Positions 1 through 8,939 of a stretch of 64,000 nucleotides of DNA are shown piece by piece. The stretch is from contig JAPKZJ010000112.1 in the NCBI GenBank assembly GCA_026393855.1, forward strand, positions 1 to 64,000, given 5' to 3'. The notes below the pieces were generated by a model, which was not told the DNA's origin, did no database searches, and saw nothing but the letters and a program-made list of their open reading frames with translations. Each line of letters opens with the position of its first letter. Position 1 is the stretch's first letter. This DNA is from Candidatus Aminicenantes bacterium (GTDB lineage: Bacteria > Acidobacteriota > Aminicenantia > Aminicenantales > UBA4085). A program made the translations under genes and the position numbers.

Positions 1-2
1 GC

Positions 3-182
3 ATCGTCTTCGAGGCCATCGATCGCAAGACGGGCTTGCGCCCGGCTTCGTTCTGCAAATGGCGCTTCATGGAAGCCTTTCTGGACGGCACCGAGCCGAT
101 GCGCTACTGCTCGCTCGAGGATCATCTGCTCGTCCTCAACTACGACTCGGACGCGAAGGGCAAGGAAGAGCGCGAGCGTTAA
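3..182 (+). CDS. C-terminal fragment of a probable class A penicillin-binding protein
   Basis: The reading frame enters from the left edge and runs 59 codons to a TAA at 180-182, so only the C-terminus is present. The tail contains an EAIDRKTG segment and, further on, EAFLDGTEP followed shortly by a cysteine. This resembles the tail that follows the transpeptidase domain in PBP1A-type murein synthases, which end in a D-x2-TG segment and an EAF-x2-GTEP segment. No catalytic SxxK, SxN or KTG transpeptidase motif lies inside the window, so the call rests on the tail alone. The gene is followed at once by a bidirectional hairpin terminator and a convergent gene. Confidence 0.5.
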   Translation: MVFEAIDRKTGLRPASFCKWRFMEAFLDGTEPMRYCSLEDHLLVLNYDSDAKGKEERER

Positions 183-184
183 AA

Positions 185-214
185 AAAAGGAAGCGGCAGG
201 TGCCGCTTCCTTTT
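185..214. terminator. Bidirectional rho-independent terminator
   Basis: A perfect 14-bp inverted repeat (185-198 and 201-214) has an A tract on its left side and a T tract on its right, so it can end transcription from either side. It sits between two convergent genes, one ending at 182 and one at 230. Confidence 0.85.
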
Positions 215-229
215 AGGTGAGGTTGAAAA

Positions 230-2143
230 CTACTTTCTGTGCCCGCCGCCGCCGCCCCCGGAGGAGCGGGAGCTGCCGGACGAGCCCGAGCTGCGGCCCG
301 CGGAGGAGCTGCCGGAGCTGCTGCGGCCGCTGGAGGACGATCCGCTCGAGCTGCGACCGCTCGAAGAAGAGGAGCCCCGCGAAACATTGCCGCTGGAGCT
401 ACGACCGCTTGAAGACGATCCGCTCGACGAGGATCCGCTGCGGGAGACCGAGGAGCTGCCGGAGGAGCCCGAGAGGCGCCGGTAAACGTTGCCCAGGACC
501 GAGCCCGAGGAGCTTCGTCCGGGGGACGTGCTCTCTCGGGTGATAGTCCGGGAAGAGGGGTAGCCGTAGCCGGAGCCGGGGGCGTAGGATCTCATTTCAG
601 ATCCCGATCCGGGTTCGCCTTCTTTTTTCCGGATTTTCCGCTCGCCGGTCGCCCCCGAGTTGTTGGCGGGGGGAGGAGTATTTTGCGAAGCCTCGCCCTT
701 CTTGATCGTGCCGCTTTCGCCGGGCTTGGAAGTCGTCCCTGAGGTCGTCTTTCCGCCCGCCTGGGTGTCTACGGTTCTGCCGCCGGAGCCGGCCGACTGG
801 CCGCCCGTCCGGGAGCCGGAATTGTCGGTTTCCTTGATGACCCGGCCGCCTTGGCCGGCGGCGTTGCCGCCGGCGGCGTTGGACCCGCCCTGGCGGATAA
901 TGACCCGGCCGTTATCCATCGGCTCGACCGAAACACGGCCGTGCTGGGAAGGCTGGGCGTCGGGCATCTTATTGGCCATCGTGATCCGGCCGGCGCCCTT
1001 GAGGGCCTCTTCGGTCAGGGCCACCTTCGGGATGTTCCGGGCCTGGAGCTGATCCTTGCGGACGACGGTCAGGGCCCGCGAGTTGTGCGGATAATCGCCC
1101 TGCCAGCCGCGGCCGTAGTACCTGTTGTTGTAGAGGATGCCGGGGTAGCCCCAGTAGCTCAGCGGAGCCCAACCCCAGTAGTCCATGCCCCACCACCAGT
1201 CGACCCAGCCGGGGCCCCAGACGTTCATCGGGATCCAATACCAGCCGTAGCCCATCCCCCAGCCCCAACGACCATAGTGGAACGGACCCCATCCCCATGG
1301 CTCGTAGGGAACCCAGCACCAGCCGGCCATGGGGATCCAGGTCCAATGACCGTTGGAGTAGGGACGCCAATCGGGGCCCATATTGCGGGGGATCCAGACG
1401 TTGCCGAACTCGGGCGTCTCGGTCCAGTCGCCGTACTCGCCGAGCTCCGACTCAAAGTCGGACATATCGTCCGGCAGATAGCCGCGGGCCATCTGGCGAT
1501 GGACGGCGGAGAGGCGGGTGGAGTTGAATTGGTCGAAGGCGTCCTCGGCCGCGGCCGCAAAGAACGAGGCCGGCTTGCCCTGGAACATGCCGTTCTGAAG
1601 GACGATTCGCTGGGAATCCTTGACCAGCATCGATCCGTCGGCGCCGGCCGCCTCGATCATGCCTTCGAACACGAGGAGCTCCGTATCGCCGCCCTCGCGG
1701 ACGTCGATCCGGTAGAGCCCCTTGTCCAAGACGTAGAACGTGGCGTCGTCGGTCAGGATTTCGATGGACTTTTCCTTGGCCAAGGCGCCGACATCGAGAT
1801 ACATATGGCCCGCCCACTGCCGGATGCGGGTGATGCCGTTGTCCCGGCGGGGCAGGGAGGCGAAATCAATCTTGGAGTTCTGGTCCAGACGGACATAAAC
1901 CCGCTTGCCCAGGTATATCTCGACCCGGCCGTCGGTCGTCCCGATCCGGTCCCCTTCAGCGATCGGCGCGTTCAGCTCGGCGTCTTCGTACCCGAGATCC
2001 TGGGCTCTCTGCAAGAGGGCCGTCCCTGTTATGTGGCTCAGGCGGGCGAACGAATTATTGACGTACCGCGCTTCTTGCTCCTGGGCTTTAATGACGGGAA
2101 CCAGGAAGGCCACGGCCAGAATGACGATCAATGCTCTTTTCAT
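230..2143 (-). CDS. Secreted FecR-like / DUF6600-type Trp-rich protein with Ser-Gly tail
   Basis: The protein has 637 residues and begins with a signal peptide of about 20 residues (MKRALIVILAVAFL...). Residues about 35-130 look like a FecR-type beta domain with an EGDRIGTTDGRVEIYL segment. Residues about 245-345 are very rich in Trp, Tyr, Gly and Pro (repeated GHWTW, WVPYEPWGWGP and similar), as in DUF6600 proteins. The last hundred residues are almost only Ser and Gly with spaced Arg. I chose the second of two in-frame ATGs (2143, not 2149), because the AAGGAG ribosome site overlaps too closely with the first and sits eight bases before the second. An extended -10 promoter lies just upstream. 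The function is unknown; an envelope or extracellular role is inferred. Confidence 0.75.
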   Translation of the reverse strand: MKRALIVILAVAFLVPVIKAQEQEARYVNNSFARLSHITGTALLQRAQDLGYEDAELNAPIAEGDRIGTTDGRVEIYLGKRVYVRLDQNSKIDFASLPRRDNGITRIRQWAGHMYLDVGALAKEKSIEILTDDATFYVLDKGLYRIDVREGGDTELLVFEGMIEAAGADGSMLVKDSQRIVLQNGMFQGKPASFFAAAAEDAFDQFNSTRLSAVHRQMARGYLPDDMSDFESELGEYGDWTETPEFGNVWIPRNMGPDWRPYSNGHWTWIPMAGWCWVPYEPWGWGPFHYGRWGWGMGYGWYWIPMNVWGPGWVDWWWGMDYWGWAPLSYWGYPGILYNNRYYGRGWQGDYPHNSRALTVVRKDQLQARNIPKVALTEEALKGAGRITMANKMPDAQPSQHGRVSVEPMDNGRVIIRQGGSNAAGGNAAGQGGRVIKETDNSGSRTGGQSAGSGGRTVDTQAGGKTTSGTTSKPGESGTIKKGEASQNTPPPANNSGATGERKIRKKEGEPGSGSEMRSYAPGSGYGYPSSRTITRESTSPGRSSSGSVLGNVYRRLSGSSGSSSVSRSGSSSSGSSSSGRSSSGNVSRGSSSSSGRSSSGSSSSGRSSSGSSSAGRSSGSSGSSRSSGGGGGGHRK

Positions 2144-2178
2144 GGCCATTTCTCCTTACACCGATACCATCTGCAATA

Positions 2179-2187
2179 ATTATACCA
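2179..2187 (-). promoter_or_regulatory. Extended -10 promoter for the DUF6600-like gene
   Basis: On the minus strand the sequence reads TGGTATAAT, an extended -10 element with a perfect TATAAT, about 36 bases before the chosen start at 2143. No good -35 is visible. A small hairpin (GTCCCC-TAAA-GGGGAC, 2228-2243) separates it from the upstream symporter gene. Confidence 0.65.
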
Positions 2188-2270
2188 ATCCCGCCGCCTT
2201 ATTTCCTTAAATAACTGACGATTGTCCGTCCCCTAAAGGGGACAAGTGTGCCTTGAGAGACTCTGAGCAT

Positions 2271-3740
2271 CTATTTCTTCGGGAAAAACCTGGCTAAATC
2301 CTCTTCCTTCGGCTTGGGCGTCAGGAAGCTGACAATGACCAGGGATCCGAGCGAGGCGATCAGTGCCGGGTAGATGAGCGGGATGCCCCAGGGATCGCCC
2401 TCCGGGACCTGAGCCGCGGGCAGGACCTTGGACATGACGAAGAAGAAGATGCAGACGACCGAGCCCGAGATGATCGAGGCCAGGCCGCCGGCTTTGGTGG
2501 CCCGCTTCCAGGCCAGGGCGGCCAGGAGCGCCGGCGTGATGGCGACGCCGTAAATGGTGTAAGCGAACAAGCTCATCTCCAGGACGCTCTTGAGCTGGGT
2601 GGCCAGCAGGAAGGCCAGAACGCCGATCACGACGATCAGGACTTTCTGCAGGGCTACCATCTTTTTCGGGTCGGCTTTCTTGTTGAGGAAGCGCTGGTAG
2701 ATATCGCGCATCAGGGTGGTCGAGGGGGAGAGCAGATAGTTCATGCCGGTCGAGATGACCACGGCGCAGGCCGCTCCCAGCAGGAGGACGCCGACCGGCA
2801 CCGGGACGAGCTGCTTGGCGGCCATGAGCACGATCTTGCCTCCGGCTTTGGGCACGCTCAAATCGATCTGACCCTTGAGCTTGCTGAAGGCGAAGACGGC
2901 GATGACGACGACGATGGTCTCGACGATGATCGTCCCGACCGTCCACCAGGCCACGGCCTTCTTGGCGTCCCGGCCGGACTTGGCGCTGTAGAATTTCTGA
3001 TACATGCTTTGGACGCCGAGCAGGAGGAACATGGTCGAGAGGAAATATCCAATCGCTTTCAGCCAGGGATGAGCCCCGAATTGAGTGTTGACCACGGCGA
3101 AATAGCCAGGGTCCAGGGCGGCCTTGGCCGCCGGCAGCCCGCCCACGGCCGTGACGACAAAGGGCACGGCGATCAGACAGGCCAGGACGATGATGATCCC
3201 GTTGGGCAGATCCGTGTAGGCGATGGCCACCATCCCGCCCACGGCCGTGAACAGGATGACGAAAGCGGCCGCAATAAGCGTCCCGGTCGATTCGGAGATG
3301 CGCCCGTCGGTGATCACGTTCAGGATGAAGCCGCCGGCCACGAACTGGTAGGAGACTATGGAGACGAAGGACAGGATCAGGGCCACGGCGCCGAAGAGCC
3401 GGGCCGCGGGACCGTACCGGACCTCGAGCACGTCCCCGACCGTGTATTGGCCGAAGGTGTGGATCTTGGCGGCCAGGAAGTAGATCAGGATGATACCGAC
3501 CCAGGCGCCGGCCGCCAGCCAGAGGGCCGAGAACCCGGCTTTGGCGGCGAACTCGGCTCCGCTGATGAAGGTGCCCGAGCCGATCCACGTGCAGATCAGG
3601 GTGAAGACCATGACCTGCCACTTGAGGTTGCGCCCGGCGACCTGGAAATCGTCTTGGCTTTTGATCTTGCGGGAGCGATAGAAGTTGAAGCCCATCAGGA
3701 CCAGCAGATAGGCCAGGATGATGTAGACATAAATGGACAT
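2271..3740 (-). CDS. Sodium:solute symporter (SSS family)
   Basis: This is a 489-residue polytopic membrane protein. It begins with a membrane segment (MSIYVYIILAYLLVLMGF), then has the SSS-type stretch F-x-VAGRNLKWQVMVFTL, followed by WIGSGTFISGAEFAAKAG. About twelve to thirteen hydrophobic segments can be counted, as is usual for SSS carriers that couple solute import to Na+. I placed the start at 3740, where GGGAGG precedes ATG by about five bases; an earlier in-frame ATG at 3773 lies inside a repeat and lacks such a site. The substrate cannot be read from the sequence. It follows the radical SAM gene by 108 bases that hold a nested inverted repeat. Confidence 0.85.
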   Translation of the reverse strand: MSIYVYIILAYLLVLMGFNFYRSRKIKSQDDFQVAGRNLKWQVMVFTLICTWIGSGTFISGAEFAAKAGFSALWLAAGAWVGIILIYFLAAKIHTFGQYTVGDVLEVRYGPAARLFGAVALILSFVSIVSYQFVAGGFILNVITDGRISESTGTLIAAAFVILFTAVGGMVAIAYTDLPNGIIIVLACLIAVPFVVTAVGGLPAAKAALDPGYFAVVNTQFGAHPWLKAIGYFLSTMFLLLGVQSMYQKFYSAKSGRDAKKAVAWWTVGTIIVETIVVVIAVFAFSKLKGQIDLSVPKAGGKIVLMAAKQLVPVPVGVLLLGAACAVVISTGMNYLLSPSTTLMRDIYQRFLNKKADPKKMVALQKVLIVVIGVLAFLLATQLKSVLEMSLFAYTIYGVAITPALLAALAWKRATKAGGLASIISGSVVCIFFFVMSKVLPAAQVPEGDPWGIPLIYPALIASLGSLVIVSFLTPKPKEEDLARFFPKK

Positions 3741-3755
3741 GCCGCCCTCCCTTAT

Positions 3756-3872
3756 CGGAATTCGCAGAGACATACTTAATTCCGCGACGGCCGCCCGTTC
3801 TTAAGATGAGCGGCGTTCCCGCGGGAAAACTTCCCGCTGCTATCGGAATTAATGATGTGTCTGCGAATTCCG
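3756..3872. repeat. Nested inverted repeat: two 29-bp palindromic arms, 59-bp spacer
   Basis: The arms at 3756-3784 and 3844-3872 are inverted copies that match at 26 of 29 positions. Each arm is itself bounded by CGGAATT and AATTCCG, so there is a palindrome within a palindrome. The right arm overlaps the last codons and the TAA of the radical SAM gene. The left arm lies just upstream of the symporter ribosome site. It could be a small non-autonomous mobile element or an attenuating hairpin between the two genes. Confidence 0.75.
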
Positions 3873-5336
3873 GGCGGCCCGTTTCAGCTTTAAATACACC
3901 CAGCCCATGACGACCAGCCGTTTAAGGTCGCCGAAGGAGCGGACCTGGCGGAGGGCTCGGGGCGCCTTGCGGAGCAGGGACGTCCGGCGGGCGCTGAAAG
4001 ACCAGCGGAGGACAAGCTCGCTGATTTGGGCCCAAGTCAATTTGTCGATATAGAGGGGAACGTCGCCTTGGGCCAGCGGCAGTGTGATCACGCCCTTGCG
4101 GTAGCGGCGCGTCCAGGAGAAGCCGGCCGGCAGGAAGCCCGTCGCCAAGGCGTGCTTTTCCAGCGGCGTCCCGGGATAGATGTGCAGGATGGCCACCGAG
4201 CCCTCGATTCGATCCTTGTACTGCTCGATGATCCCAATCGTCTCCTGCGCCTCCTGCCACGTCTCGGTCGGGTGGCTGAAGATGAAAAAGACGTTGGCCA
4301 CCACCCCGAGCTCGACGCACCAAGCCGTGAGATTGTGGAAGTCGGCCATCTCGATGGTTTTGCCGACGATGTCGCTGCGGACCCGGTCCGAGCCCGCCTC
4401 CAGCCCGTATGACAGATGGAACAGGCCGGCCGCCTTCATCTTCAGAAGCAGGGCCCGGCTCATGATGTCCAGGCGGACGTCGCACTTGAAGAAGACATCC
4501 AGCTTCCGCTCGATCATCAGATCGCAGATGGCGTCGGCCCGCTTGGGGCTGGCGTTGAAAGTGTCGTCGAAGAAGAAAACCACCTTGATCCCGTAGCGGG
4601 CCTTAAGCAGCTCGATCTCGCGGATGACGTTCTCGGGGCTGCGCATCCGGACGTGGCGGCCCCAGTTGACCGGGGTGGCGCAGAAGCTGCAGGCGAAAGG
4701 GCAGCCGCGGCTGGTCATGATGTTGATGGCCGGCAGCGGGCCATGCCCGGGGACGTCGAAGGCGAACTTGTACTTCTCGAACGGCACCAGGTGATAGGCG
4801 GGATAGGGGAGGGAGTCGAGGTCGGCGATGGGCAGCCGCGGCGGGTTCGAGGTCGGCTCGCCGTCCCGGCGAAGGATCAGGCCGGGGATGCCGTCCAAGG
4901 CCGCAAGCTCGGGCCGCGCATCCCAGGCCCGGCAGAGCTCGAGCATGGTCATCTCGCCCTCGCCCCGGACGACGACGTCGAGCTCCGGGATATGGCGGAT
5001 GCAGTCCTCGGCCGCCATGGAGGCGTGCGGGCCGCCCAGCACGGTCAGGCAGTCGGGGTGGGCCCGCTTGGCCAGGCGGATGAGCTTAAAGGCTTGAAAG
5101 CGGTTTTCGGTCGTGATCGTGACGCCGACAATGTCGGGCTTGTCGCGGCGGATCTTGCGGACGATGTCCTTCCAGCCCAAGCCTAGGACGTTGCAGGGGA
5201 CGATCTCGACCGGGATGCCCTCGCGCTCCAGCACGGCCCCGATGGTGAGCAGGCCCAGGGGGGGCATGGACGATCCATCGGCCCAGCGTTCGGCGAAATA
5301 CCCGCCCGGCGAGACATACAACTGGACTCTAGGCAA
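3849..5336 (-). CDS. B12-binding radical SAM protein
   Basis: This 495-residue protein has an N-terminal cobalamin-binding-like Rossmann domain (about 20-140; GVTITTENRF, LGGPHASM, VRGEGE). A radical SAM domain follows, with the 4Fe-4S motif C212-x3-C216-x2-C219 (SRGCPFACSFC) and then FFFDDTF. The layout is that of the BchE/HpnP/HpnJ-like class, whose members do methylations or ring rearrangements on lipids and secondary metabolites; the substrate here is unknown. The start codon is probably TTG at 5336, overlapping the smc stop by eight bases, which implies translational coupling. The C-terminal codons lie in the 3756-3872 repeat. Confidence 0.85.
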   Translation of the reverse strand: MPRVQLYVSPGGYFAERWADGSSMPPLGLLTIGAVLEREGIPVEIVPCNVLGLGWKDIVRKIRRDKPDIVGVTITTENRFQAFKLIRLAKRAHPDCLTVLGGPHASMAAEDCIRHIPELDVVVRGEGEMTMLELCRAWDARPELAALDGIPGLILRRDGEPTSNPPRLPIADLDSLPYPAYHLVPFEKYKFAFDVPGHGPLPAINIMTSRGCPFACSFCATPVNWGRHVRMRSPENVIREIELLKARYGIKVVFFFDDTFNASPKRADAICDLMIERKLDVFFKCDVRLDIMSRALLLKMKAAGLFHLSYGLEAGSDRVRSDIVGKTIEMADFHNLTAWCVELGVVANVFFIFSHPTETWQEAQETIGIIEQYKDRIEGSVAILHIYPGTPLEKHALATGFLPAGFSWTRRYRKGVITLPLAQGDVPLYIDKLTWAQISELVLRWSFSARRTSLLRKAPRALRQVRSFGDLKRLVVMGWVYLKLKRAARNSQTHH

Positions 5337-8300
5337 CGGGCTCGGCCTCCGCCTTCTTCTCCATCTTCATCGAGAAAACCCGGGTCACGTTCGGCTCTTC
5401 CATAGTCGTGCCGTAGATGTAGTCCGCCACCTCCATCGTCCGGTAGTTGTGGGTGATGATGATGAACTGGGTGTCGGACTTGATGGTCTTCATCAGATCG
5501 AGGAACCGGATCAGGTTGGCCTCGTCCAGCGCGGCGTCCACCTCGTCCAGGATGCAGAACGGGGTGGGCTTGTAGCGGAACAGGGCGAATAAAAAGGCCA
5601 GGCTGGTCAGCGATTTCTCGCCGCCCGAGAGCAGGCCCATGTTGCCGACCCTCTTGCCCGGCGGCTGGGCCAGGACGTCGACACCGCTTTCCAGGGGGTC
5701 GTTCTCGTCGAGCAGCCGGACCGAGGCCGTCCCGCCCTTGAACAGGGTCGTGAACAGCTCTTGGAAGTAGGTATTGACCTCGGCCAGCGCGGTTAAAAAC
5801 CGCGTCCGGCTCTCCTCGTCGATCTGCTTGATGGCTTCCTTGGTCTGGCTGATCGACTCGCGCAGGTCGGCCCGCTGTTGGACGAGAAATTCGTGCCGCT
5901 CCTTCTGCTGCTGGTACTCCTCTTCGGCCATCAGGTTCACGGCGCCGATCCGCTGGAGCTTGTCCTTGGCCTCATCCAGCTCGGCCTCGACGTCGCCGGT
6001 CTCGGCGGATTCGGCGGCGGCTTCGGCCTTCACTTCCTGGATGGTCTTCTTCAGCTCCTGCCAGCAGGCCTCCTCGAGGTTGACCAGGTCCCGGTCGACC
6101 TCAGCCTTGCGGACTTCCCAGCTCATGCGCTCGTCCTTCAGCCGCTCGTGCTCTTCCCGCAGACCGGACAGCCCGGACTCGGCCGCCAGAAGCTCGCGGC
6201 GCAGGTCGGCCAGCTTGCCCTCGCTCTCGGCCAGCGCCTCCTCCTGCTCGGCCCGCTGGCCGTCCAGGTTGACGGCGCGGTCGCCCAGCTCGACGATCAT
6301 CCGGCGGAGCGATTCCTGCTCGGCCTCGGAAGCCCGGATCTCCTCCTGCAGGCTGCCGAGCTTGGCGGCCGCGGCGGCTTTGCGCGTTTCCTGGGCCTTG
6401 ACCCGGGCCTCCAGGCCGCCGATCTTCTCACGCCGCAGATCGATCGCCCCGCGCAGCTCGAGCAGGGCCTGGGTCTCCAGGTTGGCCCGCTCCTGGTGCT
6501 GGAGAAGCTCGCGCTCCTCGGCTTCGGCCGTTTCACGGCGGAGCTTCTCCGCGTCTTCCAGGGTTCGCAGGACGACGGCGTGGCGCTCCTGCTTCTCCAG
6601 AAATCCGTGCCGGTCCATGGCTAGAATCTCGAGGTCGTGGCCGAAGAGGGCCAGGTCGTTTTCGAGCTTGTCCCTTTCGGCCAGGACCAGCGCGGTACGC
6701 TTCTCGAGGTCGATCAAGGTTCGGCGCAGGACGGCCATCTCCGAGGCCAGGGCGTCGAGCCGGGCGTCCAGCTCGGCTTTGCCGGCCATGGCCGCTTCGA
6801 GCTCGCGGACGAGAGGTTCGATGACGGCGTCCTGGGCGGCCAGGCGGCCTTCCACGTCCCGGATTTCCTGGATGAAAGTGAACAACCCCTCCTGGCGCTG
6901 CCCCAGCTTGAGCAGGCCGCCGCGCAGGAGGACGTCCCCCTGGGGAGTGATGAAATTGCGGTCCGGGTGGGCCAGCCACAGCCGGACGGCGGACTGAATG
7001 TCCTTGACGATGAAGGCGTCCTGGAGGAGCGGCAGTCGGCCGCCCAGGGCGGCGCCGGGCTTAAGCCGAGCCTTGAGCCGGCCGAGAATCTCGGGATCGA
7101 ACAGAGGGATCTCGCCGGCGGCGGCACCTTTGTCCGGGGGAAGAAGGAGGAAGTTGCCCCGCAGTTCTCCGGCGCCCAGCGCGTCGAGGACGTCCTGGGG
7201 GCGGATGACCAGCGATCGGGCTTCCTCTTTCCAGAAGACGTCGATGAGAGGCGCGTCCGCAGCGTCGGAGCTGACCATGTCGGCGAAAGCGCCCAGGGCC
7301 GAGGGGACATCGGGAACCGCGGCCGCCTGGCGCTCCTTGGCTTCCAGCTTCCGAAGGGACCCGAGGTGGTGGACCGTCGCATCGCGCTCGTCTTTGAGAA
7401 TGCCGATGCGATCGCGCAAGGCGTTGATGCCGGCGACGGATTCGGTCAGGCGGGCCCGGGCCTCGGCCTCGGAGCGCTCCCGCTCGGCCAGCCCGGCCGC
7501 GCCCGAGGCTCGTTCGGTTTCGACGGCTTCGCGCTCAGCGGCCTTGCGGGAATGACGCTCGGTCGCCTCGTCACGCCTTGACCGGAGCTTTTCTTCCTGC
7601 CTATAGATGAGCTCGATTTCCTTCTCGAGCTTGGCTTGCTCGTTGCGGGCCGAGGTCAGCTCGGCCAGCACCTGGATAGTGTCGGCCCGAAGCGATTCAA
7701 CCTTGGCCGCCCATGGGGCGACGCGGGCTTCGGCCTCGCGGTGGGAGGACTCGAGGCTCACGGCCTCGGCTTCCTTGCGGGTCAGATCCTCGGCCTGGGC
7801 GGCGGCGTCCTCGCCGGCCAGGTTGAGCTCCTGCTCCAGGACCATGAGCTCGGCCAGGAGCTCGTCCGATTCGGCCGCGGCGCGGCGCCGCAGAACCTCC
7901 AAGTCCTCGGCCCGCCGCTTCTCGCGGTCGCGCTCGGCCTCGGCCCGGGCGATTTGGGCCTTGAGGGAATACAAGCGGTCCTGGCCGGTTTTGAGGGTCT
8001 GCTCCAGGTCGCGGGCTTCGCCGCGCTTGTGATTGACGGTCCGCTCCTCCTCGGCCAGGCGGACATCCTGGGCCCGCTCCTTCTCCAAGCCGAGATCGTA
8101 CTGGGTTTGGACCTCGCGCTGGCCGGCCTGGAGCTGCTCGCCGCGGTGCTTAAAGTGCAGGACGGTGAGCTCCCGGATCCGTTCCCGCAGCTTGCGGTAG
8201 CGCTCGGCCGCTCCGGCCTGGCGGGCCAGCGAGTTTCTGGCCTTGGCCACCTCGGCCAGGATATCCTCCAGCCGGGTCAGATTCTGTTCGGTATCGTCGA

Positions 8301-8820
8301 GCTTGTGCTCGGCCAGCCGCTTCTTGTCCTTGTAGTAGGCGGTGCCGGCCGCCTCTTCGATCAGGGCCCGCTTCTCGACCGGCTTGGAGGTGACGAAGGT
8401 GCCGATGGCGCCCTGTTCGATGACGTAATACTTGTTCTCGGAGATGGCCTTCTTCCAGAGCTCCTCCTGGATGTCCCGCAGCCGGACCATCTTGCCGTTC
8501 AGGCGGTATTCGCTTTCGCCCGTCCGGAAGGCCCGGTGATTGATCTGGAGCTCTTCCTCGGTGTTCTGGAAGACGAGGCTGACGTCGGCCATGCCCATGG
8601 CGGGGCGCTTCTGAGTGCCGTTGAAGATGGCGTCCTCGGTCCGTTCGCCGCGAACGGTCTTCTGGCGGTGGCCGCCCAGGACCCACTGGATGGCCTCGAC
8701 GATGTTGCTCTTGCCGGTGCCGTTGGGGCCGATGATGATGGTGATCCCGGGATTGAAGAGGACCTTGGTCCGTTCCGGGAAGGTCTTGAAGCCCTGGAGT
8801 TCGAGTCGCTTGATGTACAT
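5329..8820 (-). CDS. smc: Chromosome segregation protein SMC
   Basis: At 1163 residues it has the full SMC length and order. The Walker A motif GPNGTGKSN is at residues 31-39 and is followed by a long Glu/Ala/Arg-rich coiled coil. A globular hinge lies around residues 510-680, then the return coiled coil, the signature LSGGEKSLTS near 1063 and the Walker B/D-loop CILDEVDAALDEAN near 1095. SMC forms the ATP-driven ring with ScpA and ScpB that compacts and separates chromosomes; no scpAB genes lie nearby. No Shine-Dalgarno sequence precedes the ATG, and a promoter ends about 20 bases upstream. The radical SAM gene overlaps its stop. Confidence 0.97.
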   Translation of the reverse strand: MYIKRLELQGFKTFPERTKVLFNPGITIIIGPNGTGKSNIVEAIQWVLGGHRQKTVRGERTEDAIFNGTQKRPAMGMADVSLVFQNTEEELQINHRAFRTGESEYRLNGKMVRLRDIQEELWKKAISENKYYVIEQGAIGTFVTSKPVEKRALIEEAAGTAYYKDKKRLAEHKLDDTEQNLTRLEDILAEVAKARNSLARQAGAAERYRKLRERIRELTVLHFKHRGEQLQAGQREVQTQYDLGLEKERAQDVRLAEEERTVNHKRGEARDLEQTLKTGQDRLYSLKAQIARAEAERDREKRRAEDLEVLRRRAAAESDELLAELMVLEQELNLAGEDAAAQAEDLTRKEAEAVSLESSHREAEARVAPWAAKVESLRADTIQVLAELTSARNEQAKLEKEIELIYRQEEKLRSRRDEATERHSRKAAEREAVETERASGAAGLAERERSEAEARARLTESVAGINALRDRIGILKDERDATVHHLGSLRKLEAKERQAAAVPDVPSALGAFADMVSSDAADAPLIDVFWKEEARSLVIRPQDVLDALGAGELRGNFLLLPPDKGAAAGEIPLFDPEILGRLKARLKPGAALGGRLPLLQDAFIVKDIQSAVRLWLAHPDRNFITPQGDVLLRGGLLKLGQRQEGLFTFIQEIRDVEGRLAAQDAVIEPLVRELEAAMAGKAELDARLDALASEMAVLRRTLIDLEKRTALVLAERDKLENDLALFGHDLEILAMDRHGFLEKQERHAVVLRTLEDAEKLRRETAEAEERELLQHQERANLETQALLELRGAIDLRREKIGGLEARVKAQETRKAAAAAKLGSLQEEIRASEAEQESLRRMIVELGDRAVNLDGQRAEQEEALAESEGKLADLRRELLAAESGLSGLREEHERLKDERMSWEVRKAEVDRDLVNLEEACWQELKKTIQEVKAEAAAESAETGDVEAELDEAKDKLQRIGAVNLMAEEEYQQQKERHEFLVQQRADLRESISQTKEAIKQIDEESRTRFLTALAEVNTYFQELFTTLFKGGTASVRLLDENDPLESGVDVLAQPPGKRVGNMGLLSGGEKSLTSLAFLFALFRYKPTPFCILDEVDAALDEANLIRFLDLMKTIKSDTQFIIITHNYRTMEVADYIYGTTMEEPNVTRVFSMKMEKKAEAEPVA

Positions 8821-8839
8821 GGGGTTTCGATAGGGAGGT

Positions 8840-8869
8840 ATTGTAGTCGAAGAGGGGGTCCGGCCTCAA
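8840..8869 (-). promoter_or_regulatory. Promoter of smc
   Basis: On the minus strand TTGAGG (8864-8869) and TACAAT (8840-8845) are separated by 18 bases. The predicted transcript starts about 13 bases before the smc ATG and its short leader has no ribosome site. Confidence 0.55.
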
Positions 8870-8902
8870 CAGCCAAAATCGGCCCGGCCCGGAATTATTT
8901 GC

Positions 8903-8931
8903 TTGAAATGGCCGGAGATTCGTGCCACACT
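8903..8931 (+). promoter_or_regulatory. Possible promoter of the PilZ gene (leaderless)
   Basis: TTGAAA (8903-8908) and a poor -10 CACACT (8926-8931) are 17 bases apart. The expected transcription start falls at about the ATG at 8940. No purine-rich ribosome site lies before that ATG. Confidence 0.35.
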
Positions 8932-8939
8932 AACCTCAA

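Noticed and set aside
851-2179. Long plus-strand open frame over the DUF6600-like gene
   Set aside because: It lies antisense to a gene with signal peptide, domains and promoter. Its own translation shows no domain. Long antisense frames are common in GC-rich DNA, and the similar frames at 18413-20335 (+), 22987-25389 (+), 31053-32510 (-) and 43766-45331 (-) were rejected for the same reason.
2228-2243. GTCCCC-TAAA-GGGGAC hairpin as a terminator of the symporter gene
   Set aside because: The stem is only six base pairs and no T tract follows on the minus strand, so a rho-independent terminator is not supported.
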